NCBI GenBank assembly: GCA_029219125.1
Contig: JAQXSU010000170.1
Span: forward strand, 1 to 8,314
Direction: 5' to 3'
DNA length: 8,314 bases
Source: Bacillota bacterium
Lineage (GTDB): Bacteria > Bacillota > Clostridia > Peptostreptococcales > Anaerovoracaceae
Made by a program: the position numbers and the translations under genes. The notes under the pieces are model-generated. The model ran no database searches. It had not been told where the DNA came from and saw only the letters and a list, made by a program, of their open reading frames with translations. Within the stretch, counting starts at the first letter, position 1; each line of letters opens with the position of its first letter. Below are positions 1 to 6,205 of the stretch, piece after piece.

Positions 1-1044
1 ATGCAGGCCTTTTTCCGACGTCGGCTTCAGATCGCCTTCGTATTTCAGGGTTTTAATTTCCACCTTCACCATGTCCTCCGGAGTCAGGCGGCTGTAGTCC
101 AGCCCCGACGGCGTGGCCAGCATGTACCTGTCATTCAGCCGGACGGAAATATTTCCCCAGGTACCCTGCACCAGGCCGCAGGCCACCAGCTTGTTGCCGT
201 AATCCACCAGCATCTGCCGCAGCCGGGCTTCCCGATCTTTCGGTCTGGTTTCCCGATCTTCCGGTCTGGCTTCCCGATCTTCCGGTCTGGCCTCCCGATC
301 TTCCGGCGCAATCTCCCGCTCCGCAAAATCCGCATTCCCGGCAAAATCCGTACACCCGGCAATTTCCCCACCTTGGGCGACGTTCTCATCCAGGGTGATG
401 TCCGTGCTTCCAGTCTCTTCCTCCGCCTTGGCCTCTGTCTCGGCTTTGGAATACTTCTTTTTATATACCTCCCGCATGAGGCGCGCTTCGATCTTCGGGA
501 TCGGTTTGCCGCCGCCGAGGACGCCGGCCTTCAGTGCAATCTCCGCCGACTTTTCCAGCACCGTCATAGCCACCACTGCTTCATACAGATTCCGTCCGAT
601 GGTCAGCGTATACCCTGCAGGCTGTCCGTCCCGCACCCGGTCCTGTACGAAGAAGCCCGTGGCCTTTTGCACCGCCTTGGCCATCTGCAGGGAAGCGGAT
701 TTTTTGCTTCCGGTGGTGTTGACGATGACGGCCTCCGGACCCACGATCTGAGCCATGTCATCCAGCACCGCACGGAAGGTTTTGCCCTCCCGCAGGCACC
801 GCTGACAGTACGGCGTCTGAGAAATGACCCGTGCATGCATGCCGGAACGGCTCGTAGCAAAATGTGCATCCGACATTTTTACCACGTCACTCTCTTTCAG
901 TGCCCCCAGATTGGCACCTTTCTTGGTGCCGTACACCCCGTCGCTGGTGTCCAGCAGCAGCCGTGCCTCTTCCCCCACCGGATACGGCTGGGAAGCCATC
1001 ATTGCACCATATTTTTTGAATAATTCATAGATTTCCTGCTTCAT
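1..1044 (-). CDS. Two-domain class II aldolase/adducin-family protein, 3' end outside window
   Basis: 348 residues are visible and the frame stays open to the window edge. The C-terminal part is a recognisable class II aldolase start: GNIS at 297-300, TPSG at 311-314, PEDMV at 322-326 and PTSE with Glu344, the usual catalytic Glu, then His348. The zinc histidines would lie beyond the edge. Residues 1-225 resemble a second, degenerate class II aldolase domain: GVYGTKKGANLG matches the TPSG region, TPYCQRC with AVLDDMAQIVG matches the end of the zinc-site segment, and LYEAVVAMTVLEKSAEI matches the C-terminal helix. The HxH zinc pair is not seen there (VISQTPYC). An acidic/basic linker with a heptad repeat (247-273) joins the halves. 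The start at 1044 is preferred because GGAGG sits at good spacing; an in-frame ATG five codons upstream has its purine tract too close. It is the last visible operon gene. Family members cleave sugar phosphates such as fuculose-1-phosphate; the substrate here is unknown. Confidence 0.87.
   Translation of the reverse strand, partial: MKQEIYELFKKYGAMMASQPYPVGEEARLLLDTSDGVYGTKKGANLGALKESDVVKMSDAHFATSRSGMHARVISQTPYCQRCLREGKTFRAVLDDMAQIVGPEAVIVNTTGSKKSASLQMAKAVQKATGFFVQDRVRDGQPAGYTLTIGRNLYEAVVAMTVLEKSAEIALKAGVLGGGKPIPKIEARLMREVYKKKYSKAETEAKAEEETGSTDITLDENVAQGGEIAGCTDFAGNADFAEREIAPEDREARPEDREARPEDRETRPKDREARLRQMLVDYGNKLVACGLVQGTWGNISVRLNDRYMLATPSGLDYSRLTPEDMVKVEIKTLKYEGDLKPTSEKGLH
228..306 (-). repeat. 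21-bp tandem repeat in aldolase linker (3.8 copies)
   Basis: Units at 228-248, 249-269, 270-290 and a partial one at 291-306 are nearly identical. On the coding strand they encode the heptad ARPEDRE at residues about 247-273. The period is a multiple of three, so copy-number change keeps the reading frame. The repeat joins the degenerate N-terminal domain to the canonical C-terminal aldolase domain and is probably a flexible, charged linker. Confidence 0.95.
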
Positions 1045-1164
1045 GTCGTCCTCCTCCATTCTCCTGCATAGCCTGCCCGATTCGCACCACAACGCGGACG
1101 CGGGCACGGTCCGCTCCATGCCGACCCCGCATGCCCTTGCCAGGGCGCGTTCCTCGCGGTCCGC
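1045..1164 (-). other. Kinase-aldolase intergenic gap with small hairpin
   Basis: This 120-bp gap separates the kinase stop from the aldolase start. It holds the aldolase ribosome binding site (GGAGGAGG ending about 5 bases before the ATG) and an inverted repeat GCGGAC (1094-1099) with GTCCGC (1109-1114) around a 9-base loop. The octamer CGGTCCGC occurs twice (1107-1114 and 1157-1164). No T-run follows the hairpin on the transcribed strand, so it is not a clear terminator; it could be a messenger-stability structure. No convincing promoter was seen, so read-through from the kinase gene is assumed. Confidence 0.4.
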
Positions 1165-2703
1165 CTACGCTTCCCCGGTGAACCGGCTGCCGTTGGCCGT
1201 CCGGTACGCTGCTTCCAGAGAATGATATATATTTTTATAATCCACGAAAAGCTCGTCGTAAATTTTCTTGTTTTCCGGGTTCGGCTTATACCGCCGCTCA
1301 ATCTGGACGAAGTCCTTCGCCGCACTGAAGCCCGGCAGCTCGCCCAGTCCGATGAGGGCCACCACCGCCGCACCCACCGCGCCGGCATTCCGCGGATCCT
1401 TCACCACCGCAAAATGCTTGCCCGTGATATCCGCGATGATCTGCATCCAGCCGTCGTCCAGGGCTCCGCCGCCGATGATGCGGAAGTTATCGCAGCTGAA
1501 CCCGTAGTCTGCTTTATAGTTTTCCAGGATCCACCGCAGATTATAACCGATGCCCTCGTAAACCGCCCGCATCAGATGCTCCCGGGTGTGGACCATGTTG
1601 ATGTTAAACAAAGTCGCCCGGGTCGTGGTGGACGACACAGGACACCGCTCGCCCAGCATCCACGGCGTGCACACCAGATGGTCGCTGCCCGGCGGAATGG
1701 TCTGAATCACCCGGTCCATGTAGTCGAAGATCCCGTCCCCATACTCCTCTTTTTCTTTTGAAAAAAACTCGTCGCAGAGCCACTGAATGTTGGCCCCCGC
1801 CGATTCCGTGATCCCGGCGATCAGGTTCATATCCCGGTCCGCGCTCTGAATGGCCGCCGCCCCGTGATGAAACTTATCCGCAGTCCGGCTCACCGCCGCC
1901 ACCCAGGCCGAAGTACCCAGGTAAATATGCAGATCCCCGTCATCACACATGCCGGAGCCTACCACCGCAGCCTGCACATCATCACAGCCGCCGAACACCG
2001 GAATCCCAGGAATCAGGCCCATCTCCGAAGCCGCCTGCTCCGTCAGACCACCGACGATATCCGTGCTGCACACCAGCGGCGGCAGCTTTTCCATGTCCAC
2101 CCCGGTGTACTTCATGACCCCCAGCCACTGCTTCTTCTTCAGATCCAGCCCGTAGGACGACGCCCCCGAAAGCTCCGTCACCATGCGGCCCGTGCACTTG
2201 TACTTCAGATACCCGTTCACATCCAGAATCAGATGAGTCTTTTTATAGATATCCGGCCGTTCCTCCTTCAGCCAGACGATTTTCGGAATGCAGTCTTTGC
2301 CCATAATCGGCGTGCCCGCCGCCAGGGTGAAAATCTTCTTGCCGCCCAGCTTTTTCATGATGCTGTCCGCCTGCTTCTGGGCCCGGCCATCCACCCAGGT
2401 GATGTTGTTATAAAGCACGTTTCCCTCTTCATCCACCGGAATAATGCCCTGGGCCTGGGTAGAAAAAACGATGCCCTTGATCTCCGACGGGTCGATCCCG
2501 TTTTCACGGACGATGGTCCGGCTGGTCAGCGCCACGGCCTCCCAGTAATCCTGCGGATCCTGCTCGACCCAGGCAGGGTTCGGGTAGAAGGTGGGGTACG
2601 GGGCGCTGCTGGTTGCAGCGATATTTCCCGCAAAATCCACAAGCACGGCTTTATCGGAACTGGTCCCCATGTCGTGGGCCAGAATATATTTTTTTTCGCT
2701 CAT
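1165..2703 (-). CDS. FGGY-family carbohydrate kinase (xylulokinase-like)
   Basis: This 512-residue protein has the usual length of the family. It transfers the ATP gamma-phosphate to a hydroxyl of a sugar or polyol in the cytoplasm. Visible motifs in order: phosphate-1 loop HDMGTSS at 10-16 with Asp11; WVEQDP at 45-50, common in xylulokinase-like members; ITWVDGRA at 101-108; GGCDD at 238-242 with Asp241 as the likely catalytic base; phosphate-2 motif YLGTSAW at 261-267; PWMLGERCPV at 347-356; and the adenosine motif IIGGGALDD at 409-417. The start at 2703 is chosen because AGGAGG lies 6 bases upstream; a 15-residue upstream extension is arginine-rich and lacks family similarity. It sits between the aminotransferase and the aldolase, so it probably makes the phosphorylated substrate that the aldolase cleaves. 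Substrates in this family range from xylulose and ribulose to glycerol and erythritol, so no gene symbol is given. Confidence 0.95.
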   Translation of the reverse strand: MSEKKYILAHDMGTSSDKAVLVDFAGNIAATSSAPYPTFYPNPAWVEQDPQDYWEAVALTSRTIVRENGIDPSEIKGIVFSTQAQGIIPVDEEGNVLYNNITWVDGRAQKQADSIMKKLGGKKIFTLAAGTPIMGKDCIPKIVWLKEERPDIYKKTHLILDVNGYLKYKCTGRMVTELSGASSYGLDLKKKQWLGVMKYTGVDMEKLPPLVCSTDIVGGLTEQAASEMGLIPGIPVFGGCDDVQAAVVGSGMCDDGDLHIYLGTSAWVAAVSRTADKFHHGAAAIQSADRDMNLIAGITESAGANIQWLCDEFFSKEKEEYGDGIFDYMDRVIQTIPPGSDHLVCTPWMLGERCPVSSTTTRATLFNINMVHTREHLMRAVYEGIGYNLRWILENYKADYGFSCDNFRIIGGGALDDGWMQIIADITGKHFAVVKDPRNAGAVGAAVVALIGLGELPGFSAAKDFVQIERRYKPNPENKKIYDELFVDYKNIYHSLEAAYRTANGSRFTGEA

Positions 2704-2718
2704 AGTCTTCCTCCTGCG

Positions 2719-2762
2719 GCTTGCGCGTGGCTTGAGCACTGCTTGCACACGGCTTGCACGCG
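2719..2762 (-). repeat. Four 11-bp tandem units filling the aminotransferase-kinase gap
   Basis: On the plus strand the units are GCTTGCGCGTG (2719-2729), GCTTGAGCACT (2730-2740), GCTTGCACACG (2741-2751) and GCTTGCACGCG (2752-2762), all opening with GCTTG. Together they fill almost the whole 61-bp gap from just after the aminotransferase stop to just before the kinase ribosome binding site. They are non-coding, so frame is irrelevant. The unit equals about one DNA helical turn, but no known binding site is recognised. Confidence 0.9.
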
Positions 2763-2764
2763 CT

Positions 2765-4285
2765 TTACTTTACCAGGCCTTTTTCGGTCCGCACCACTTT
2801 CTTGAAGACGTGCTCGAACCGGTTCAGTGCTTCGTCGATGATCTCATCGGTGTCTGCCAGGGAAGTGTACAGACGGCTGCCGGCCAGGGTCACGATGCCG
2901 TTGGCCATGTAGGCTGCACCCATCCGCTCCATGGAATCCTTTCGTTCGTACATCATGGACTTCTTTTTCAGCAGTCCCAGCGCCGATTTCACGAAAGAAA
3001 AGCTGGAAAAATCAAAGCTCATGGCACCGGTGCATTCCAGATGGACGATGCTGCCCTGGTTATATACCACAAACGGAAGGTGATACCGCTCTGTCCGTTC
3101 CTTCAGCCCATCGGCCAGAGGGTCGCCGGCCCTGCCGGCGACCGCACAGGCATTGGTCCTGTCGATCTCCCGGATGGCCGTGTAGCCTGCCAGCGAAGAC
3201 AGCGGATTGGCAGCCAGAGTACCGCCCACATAAGCCCGGTGCTTGCCTGTAGCCAGACCGGCGGCCATGAGACCTGCATACTCCTTCTTGCCCCCGACGC
3301 CGCCGGCACCGGGATAGCCGCCAGCAACGATTTTGCCGAATACGGTCAGGTCCGGAACCACGTCAAAGAGTTCCTGGGCACCGCCCAGACCCACGCGGAA
3401 ACCGGTCACCACTTCGTCAAAGACCAGCAGTGCGCCGTACCGGTCGCAAAGCTCCCGCACGCCCTGACAGTACTGGAAGGAAACCGGACGGGTACCGCTC
3501 TCCGGGCCCACCGGCTCCAGCAGGACAGCCGCCGTGCCGCCCTTCAGCTTGTTCCGCTTCAGCATGCCTTCCAGCATGTTCAGATCGTTTGGACGGATCT
3601 CATCGGTTTTTCCGTATGCGCCGCCCGGAATGCCGTGGGACTCCAGCAGCGCCCGGCTGCCCGGGATCTTCAGACCGTAGACCATCTGATCGCTCCAGCC
3701 GTGATAAGCACCGCCGATTTTGATGATTCGCTTGTGGCCGGTGGCGATTCGGGAAATCCGGATAGCCGCCATGACCGACTCGGTACCGCTGCCCAGCATA
3801 CGGAACATTTCCACGTTCGGCATGTGCTTGTGGATCTCTTTGGCGATGAGCAGTTCCGCCTCGTGGAGCAGCCCGGTCACCGGACCGCAGGTCTTCAGCA
3901 GCTCGATGATGGTATCCCGCACCACCGGGTAGTTGCTGCCCAGAATGGTCGGGCCGCCGGCCTGCAGGAAGTCGATGTACTGGTTGCCGTCTTTGTCGTA
4001 CAGGTAGGCGCCCTCCGCCTTTTCAAAGCAGACTGGGAACGGCTTGTTGAATGCCAGGTTGTGCTGAACGCCGCCCGGGATGTATTCCTTCGCCTCTTCA
4101 AAGATGGCCTTGGAAGCCGCGCACTTTTCATCGTAATATTTCAGGATTGTGTTTTCGTAGTAGTCGTCGTTCACTTCCCAGATGGGTTCGCTGGTCAGCT
4201 TTTTCAGTTGGGCGTTGATCTCCGCCGGGTCATCCCACCGGCTGATGCCGCAGTTTTTCATGTCTCTGTCAATTTTCATCTGCAT
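2765..4285 (-). CDS. Class III PLP-dependent aminotransferase, glutamate-1-semialdehyde aminomutase-like
   Basis: 506 residues. Fold-type I PLP enzyme; the core starts near residue 57 (IFEEAKEYIPGG at 61-72, DKDGNQYIDF at 97-106). Key sites: GSGTES at 166-171 for cofactor phosphate, AYHGW at 193-197 stacking on PLP, VFDEVVTGFR at 288-297 with Asp290 contacting the pyridine nitrogen, and FGKIVAGGYPGAGGVGG at 316-332 with Lys318 as the Schiff-base lysine. All catalytic residues are present. It is longer than usual glutamate-1-semialdehyde aminomutases (about 430) because of a roughly 56-residue N-terminal extension. The start at 4285 follows AGGAGG with 8-base spacing and overlaps the TetR gene by 17 bases, so the two are probably translationally coupled. 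The kinase and aldolase context, with no tetrapyrrole genes, argues for a catabolic transaminase or aminomutase on an amino-sugar, amino-polyol or short amine rather than haem synthesis. The family is sure; the substrate is not. Confidence 0.95.
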   Translation of the reverse strand: MQMKIDRDMKNCGISRWDDPAEINAQLKKLTSEPIWEVNDDYYENTILKYYDEKCAASKAIFEEAKEYIPGGVQHNLAFNKPFPVCFEKAEGAYLYDKDGNQYIDFLQAGGPTILGSNYPVVRDTIIELLKTCGPVTGLLHEAELLIAKEIHKHMPNVEMFRMLGSGTESVMAAIRISRIATGHKRIIKIGGAYHGWSDQMVYGLKIPGSRALLESHGIPGGAYGKTDEIRPNDLNMLEGMLKRNKLKGGTAAVLLEPVGPESGTRPVSFQYCQGVRELCDRYGALLVFDEVVTGFRVGLGGAQELFDVVPDLTVFGKIVAGGYPGAGGVGGKKEYAGLMAAGLATGKHRAYVGGTLAANPLSSLAGYTAIREIDRTNACAVAGRAGDPLADGLKERTERYHLPFVVYNQGSIVHLECTGAMSFDFSSFSFVKSALGLLKKKSMMYERKDSMERMGAAYMANGIVTLAGSRLYTSLADTDEIIDEALNRFEHVFKKVVRTEKGLVK

Positions 4286-4832
4286 GTTCGGTTCCTCCTG
4301 TCAAAATTTTCAGCAGCTGCCGAAACTCCTCTTTCAGGGTTTCTTCTTCGAAGGGTTTCTGATAAATATGGTAATGGTTGATCAGTCCGTAATATGCCCC
4401 CAGCAGGAGCACCGCCATCCGCTCCCGCTCCGCCGGGCCGGAAAACCGGGACGGCAGATTCTCAGCCACCAGATCCTCGATGGTCTGGATCGGCTTTTCT
4501 TCGTCACGGCTCAAAATCGCGTGGTTGGTCAGCTGGGATGTGAGCATGGGGTAGCAGACCGTGTCCTCGATCAGCTTGTCGAACAGCGCCTCGATGAGGG
4601 GCATCCCCGTCTGTCCCGTGGCCAGGCAGTGGGCTTTGATGTCTTCGATTTCCTGCCGGTAGAGGGCCAGCATCAGGTCGCCCGCCGTGGCAAAATGGTT
4701 GAAAATCGTGGTTCGGCACATGCCGGCTTCTTCGGCGATCTGGCTGAAGGTCACGTTTTCGATGCCGTAGGTTTCATAGAGCCGCTTGGCCTCGTGCATG
4801 ATTCGGATGCGGCTTTTCTCTCGCTTGGTCAT
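4269..4832 (-). CDS. TetR/AcrR-family transcriptional regulator
   Basis: 187 residues, normal for the family. The N-terminal DNA-binding domain is clear: helix 1 at about 6-22, then the helix-turn-helix at 27-46 with VTFSQIAEEAGMCRTTIFNH and FATAGDL following. The C-terminal domain (about 55-178) is helical and divergent, as expected for ligand binding and dimerisation; GAYYGLINHYHIY at 145-157 resembles the usual last-helices segment. The start at 4832 is preferred because AGGAGG lies 7 bases upstream and this gives the standard N-terminus; a 24-residue upstream extension is Gly/Arg-rich. Its ATG overlaps the stop of the GtrA-like gene (ATGA), and its end overlaps the aminotransferase start. 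Being inside the operon it most likely represses the operon promoter, where two palindromes sit just after the -10 box. The inducing ligand is probably a pathway compound (inference). Confidence 0.95.
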   Translation of the reverse strand: MTKREKSRIRIMHEAKRLYETYGIENVTFSQIAEEAGMCRTTIFNHFATAGDLMLALYRQEIEDIKAHCLATGQTGMPLIEALFDKLIEDTVCYPMLTSQLTNHAILSRDEEKPIQTIEDLVAENLPSRFSGPAERERMAVLLLGAYYGLINHYHIYQKPFEEETLKEEFRQLLKILTGGTEHADEN

Positions 4833-5686
4833 TTTTCTGCCTCCTTGCTCTCCTCTGCCGGTCGGCCAGCTTCCGCAGGTCGGTCGGCGCCCGTCGCACC
4901 GCACTGGTCGTTTCGGTCGGCACCGCCGTTTCGATCACACTCGCCGTTTCGGTCAGCGCCCGCAGGTCGGTCGGCCCCGCTCTTCCCGGCCTTCCCTTTC
5001 TTCCCGGCACGGGCCCGCTGATTGGTATTCATGGAATCCCGGAACACGAAGAAACGGTCATACAAAAATTCCGTCGTCAGGTTCACCGCCATGGTGCCCA
5101 GCAGCACCACGTATTCGTTCCAGCCCGCACTGGTGAGTGCATGTCCCCACCATGTGGACAGTGGCGTGAACACGCAGTAAAATGCGGCAACCTTCATCAT
5201 GGCCACCGGCACGTTGTTGGCCGACTTGAAGGTGAATTCCCGATTCAGGGTGAAGTTCCACACCACCGATAGAATCAGGGCGATCAGGTAGCACGGCCAG
5301 TAGCTCCAGTCGGTGGCCAGGTCCAGCACGGTAAATGCCACGGTTTCGATGATACCCGCCGATACGGAAAACAGGGCGAATTTGATGACCTGCGCCAGGT
5401 TCTCCTGCCTGGTCAGCTTGCCGGTTCCCGCCGATCCGGTCGCTTGATCCGGATCGACGGCTGCCGCCGCTTGCTCCGCCTGGGTCGATCCGGACGTCTG
5501 ATTCACCTGGATTGGTTCGGTCTCTTGGGTCGGTCCGGTGGCTTGATCCGCCTGGGCTGGTCCATGTGCCTGGGTCGATCCAGTCGCCCACGCATCCCCG
5601 GCCGCTTTGGTCAATCCGGACGCCCCCTCCTCTCCAGCCGGCGTTACATTGTATCTCTGTTGTTCGGTTGCTTTTCGGTCACTCAT
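4829..5686 (-). CDS. GtrA-like multi-pass membrane protein with repetitive soluble tails
   Basis: 285 residues. The core at about 97-217 is GtrA-like: KFALFSVSAGIIETVAF (102-118), CYLIALILSVVWNFTLNREFTFKS (132-155, in which WNFTLNREFTF is the family hallmark), a third hydrophobic segment around 162-180 and a fourth around 190-214 ending in EFLYDRFFVFR (206-216). Four transmembrane helices fit the family, which is linked to moving polyprenyl-phosphate sugars or precursors across the membrane. Flanking the core are an N-terminal tail of about 95 residues rich in Ala, Thr, Gln and Gly with 15-residue repeats (34-81), and a C-terminal tail (224-285) of hexapeptides such as GADRNG; most relatives are only about 120-150 residues. 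The start has a weak, distant purine-rich site (AGAGGAAAGAGAG), unlike its neighbours. First gene of the operon; its link to the catabolic enzymes is unclear, perhaps substrate entry or an unrelated passenger. Confidence 0.9.
   Translation of the reverse strand: MSDRKATEQQRYNVTPAGEEGASGLTKAAGDAWATGSTQAHGPAQADQATGPTQETEPIQVNQTSGSTQAEQAAAAVDPDQATGSAGTGKLTRQENLAQVIKFALFSVSAGIIETVAFTVLDLATDWSYWPCYLIALILSVVWNFTLNREFTFKSANNVPVAMMKVAAFYCVFTPLSTWWGHALTSAGWNEYVVLLGTMAVNLTTEFLYDRFFVFRDSMNTNQRARAGKKGKAGKSGADRPAGADRNGECDRNGGADRNDQCGATGADRPAEAGRPAEESKEAEK
4909..4980 (-). repeat. 18-bp tandem repeat (4 copies) in C-terminal tail of GtrA-like protein
   Basis: Units at 4909-4926, 4927-4944, 4945-4962 and 4963-4980. 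The first three open with CGTTTCG on the plus strand; the fourth is more diverged. They encode hexapeptides of the type GADRNG, GECDRN and GGADRN near residues 236-261. A stretch almost matching 4961-4978 recurs at 4874-4891, so the array once ran further. The tail is hydrophilic and follows the last membrane helix. Confidence 0.88.
5444..5587 (-). repeat. 45-bp degenerate tandem repeat in N-terminal tail of GtrA-like protein
   Basis: Encodes three 15- to 18-residue units at residues 34-48 (ATGSTQAHGPAQADQ), 49-63 (ATGPTQETEPIQVNQ) and 64-81 (beginning TSGSTQAEQ and ending DPDQ), followed by a partial ATGSAG. The units conserve a small-Gly-x-Thr-Gln start and a Gln at the end. They form a low-complexity soluble region before the first membrane helix, with no recognised domain. 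Confidence 0.82.
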
Positions 5687-5783
5687 GATCTGTCTCTCTT
5701 TCCTCTTCCGTGGTGATATTCTATGTCGCGGCTATTCGCTGTCGCGGCGGTTCCTGTCGCTGTGGCTTCCGCCAAAACAAAAA

Positions 5784-5815
5784 TGTACCACGGTACATTT
5801 CTGTATCATGGTACA
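5784..5815 (-). promoter_or_regulatory. Paired palindromic operators, candidate TetR sites
   Basis: Two related 14-bp palindromes: TGTACCACGGTACA (5784-5797) and TGTATCATGGTACA (5802-5815), centres 18 bp apart. The first extends to a 20-bp near-perfect palindrome (5781-5800) with only the two central bases asymmetric; the second has one mismatched arm position. They begin right after the -10 box and cover the expected transcription start and early leader, so a bound repressor would block initiation. The shape and size suit TetR-family dimers, and the operon encodes one. The assignment to that protein is inferred. Confidence 0.75.
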
Positions 5816-5844
5816 ATTATCGCACATCCCGCCGCTCCCGTCAA
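5816..5844 (-). promoter_or_regulatory. Sigma-70/A-type promoter of the GtrA-TetR-aminotransferase-kinase-aldolase operon
   Basis: Reading the minus strand: -35 TTGACG (5844-5839, 5 of 6 consensus), a 17-bp spacer, and -10 GATAAT (5821-5816, 5 of 6). The predicted start is near 5809, giving a leader of about 120 bases before the first ATG at 5686. The palindromic operators start directly downstream of the -10 box. Confidence 0.82.
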
Positions 5845-6134
5845 TGTATACATGCGCCGCAGCAGGCCGGAATACAAAACAGAGCCAGTCCAGCCTCCCC
5901 GCAGCGTGATTGTCCGTGTGCCGCGACGTGGTTAGCCCAATGCAACCCATACATATTGAAACAAAAATCGCAAAAAGGTCGGGTACACCCTTTGCAAAAA
6001 AGCAAAAATTCCTCAAGAAATCCCAAATATCCCCGAAAAAACGGCATTTTTCATAGTTTTCGCCTTGTGCTGCCGTATCTCATACAATTTCACCCGACCC
6101 TTTTGGCCTTTTTTCGTCGGATAAGTATGTGTCC

Positions 6135-6178
6135 GCCCCGGTCACGCCCCGGTCACGCCCCGGTCACGCCCCGGTCGA
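6135..6178 (-). repeat. Four 11-bp units with G-quadruplex pattern just after the M20 stop
   Basis: Plus-strand unit GCCCCGGTCAC at 6135-6145, 6146-6156 and 6157-6167, with a last copy differing at its end (6168-6178). A fifth copy at 6199-6209 contains the M20 stop codon. A 21-bp exact match links 6130-6150 to 6194-6214, so the array looks like a copy of the gene's own 3' end. On the sense strand this gives four GGGG runs separated by identical 7-base loops (CGTGACC), which meets the canonical four-run quadruplex rule. Confidence 0.92.
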
Positions 6179-6205
6179 GGCCTGCCGGATGGATGTCCGC
6201 CCCGG

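Larger units (their letters stand above)
5687..6205. other. Non-coding region between M20 gene and GtrA-led operon
   Basis: 519 bp without a credible gene. From the M20 stop downward it holds the 11-bp GGGG-containing array (6135-6178), a visibly AT-richer segment (about 5950-6120) with many A-runs, an 8-bp inverted pair GGTCGGGT (5977-5984) and ACCCGACC (6092-6099) 107 bases apart, and a weak hairpin with a short T-run on the minus strand (AAAGG/CCTTT near 5974-5993), the only hint of a terminator for the M20 transcript. Then come the operon promoter, its operators and a leader of about 120 bases. The leader has three TGTCGC copies at 15-16 bp spacing (5724-5760). No known riboswitch was recognised. 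Confidence 0.6.

Noticed and set aside
228..306. CRISPR-like array
   Set aside because: Units are directly adjacent with no unique spacers and lie inside a coding frame; the other arrays also lack spacers and no cas genes are present.
1..1023. Long plus-strand open frame opposite the aldolase gene
   Set aside because: It is antisense to a frame with clear class II aldolase motifs, has no family motifs and is rich in Arg, Pro, His and repeat-encoded residues typical of shadow frames in GC-rich DNA.
2765..4285. Naming the aminotransferase hemL
   Set aside because: Family motifs fit, but the catabolic operon context, N-terminal extension and lack of tetrapyrrole genes make haem synthesis unlikely, so no symbol is given.
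2591..4381. 596-codon plus-strand open frame
   Set aside because: Antisense to the fully motif-supported aminotransferase and running into the kinase and TetR genes; its length comes from high GC content and it shows no recognisable domain.
5732..6016. 94-codon minus-strand frame in the intergenic region
   Set aside because: It begins with a TTG, has no good ribosome binding site, and runs through the operon promoter and operators.
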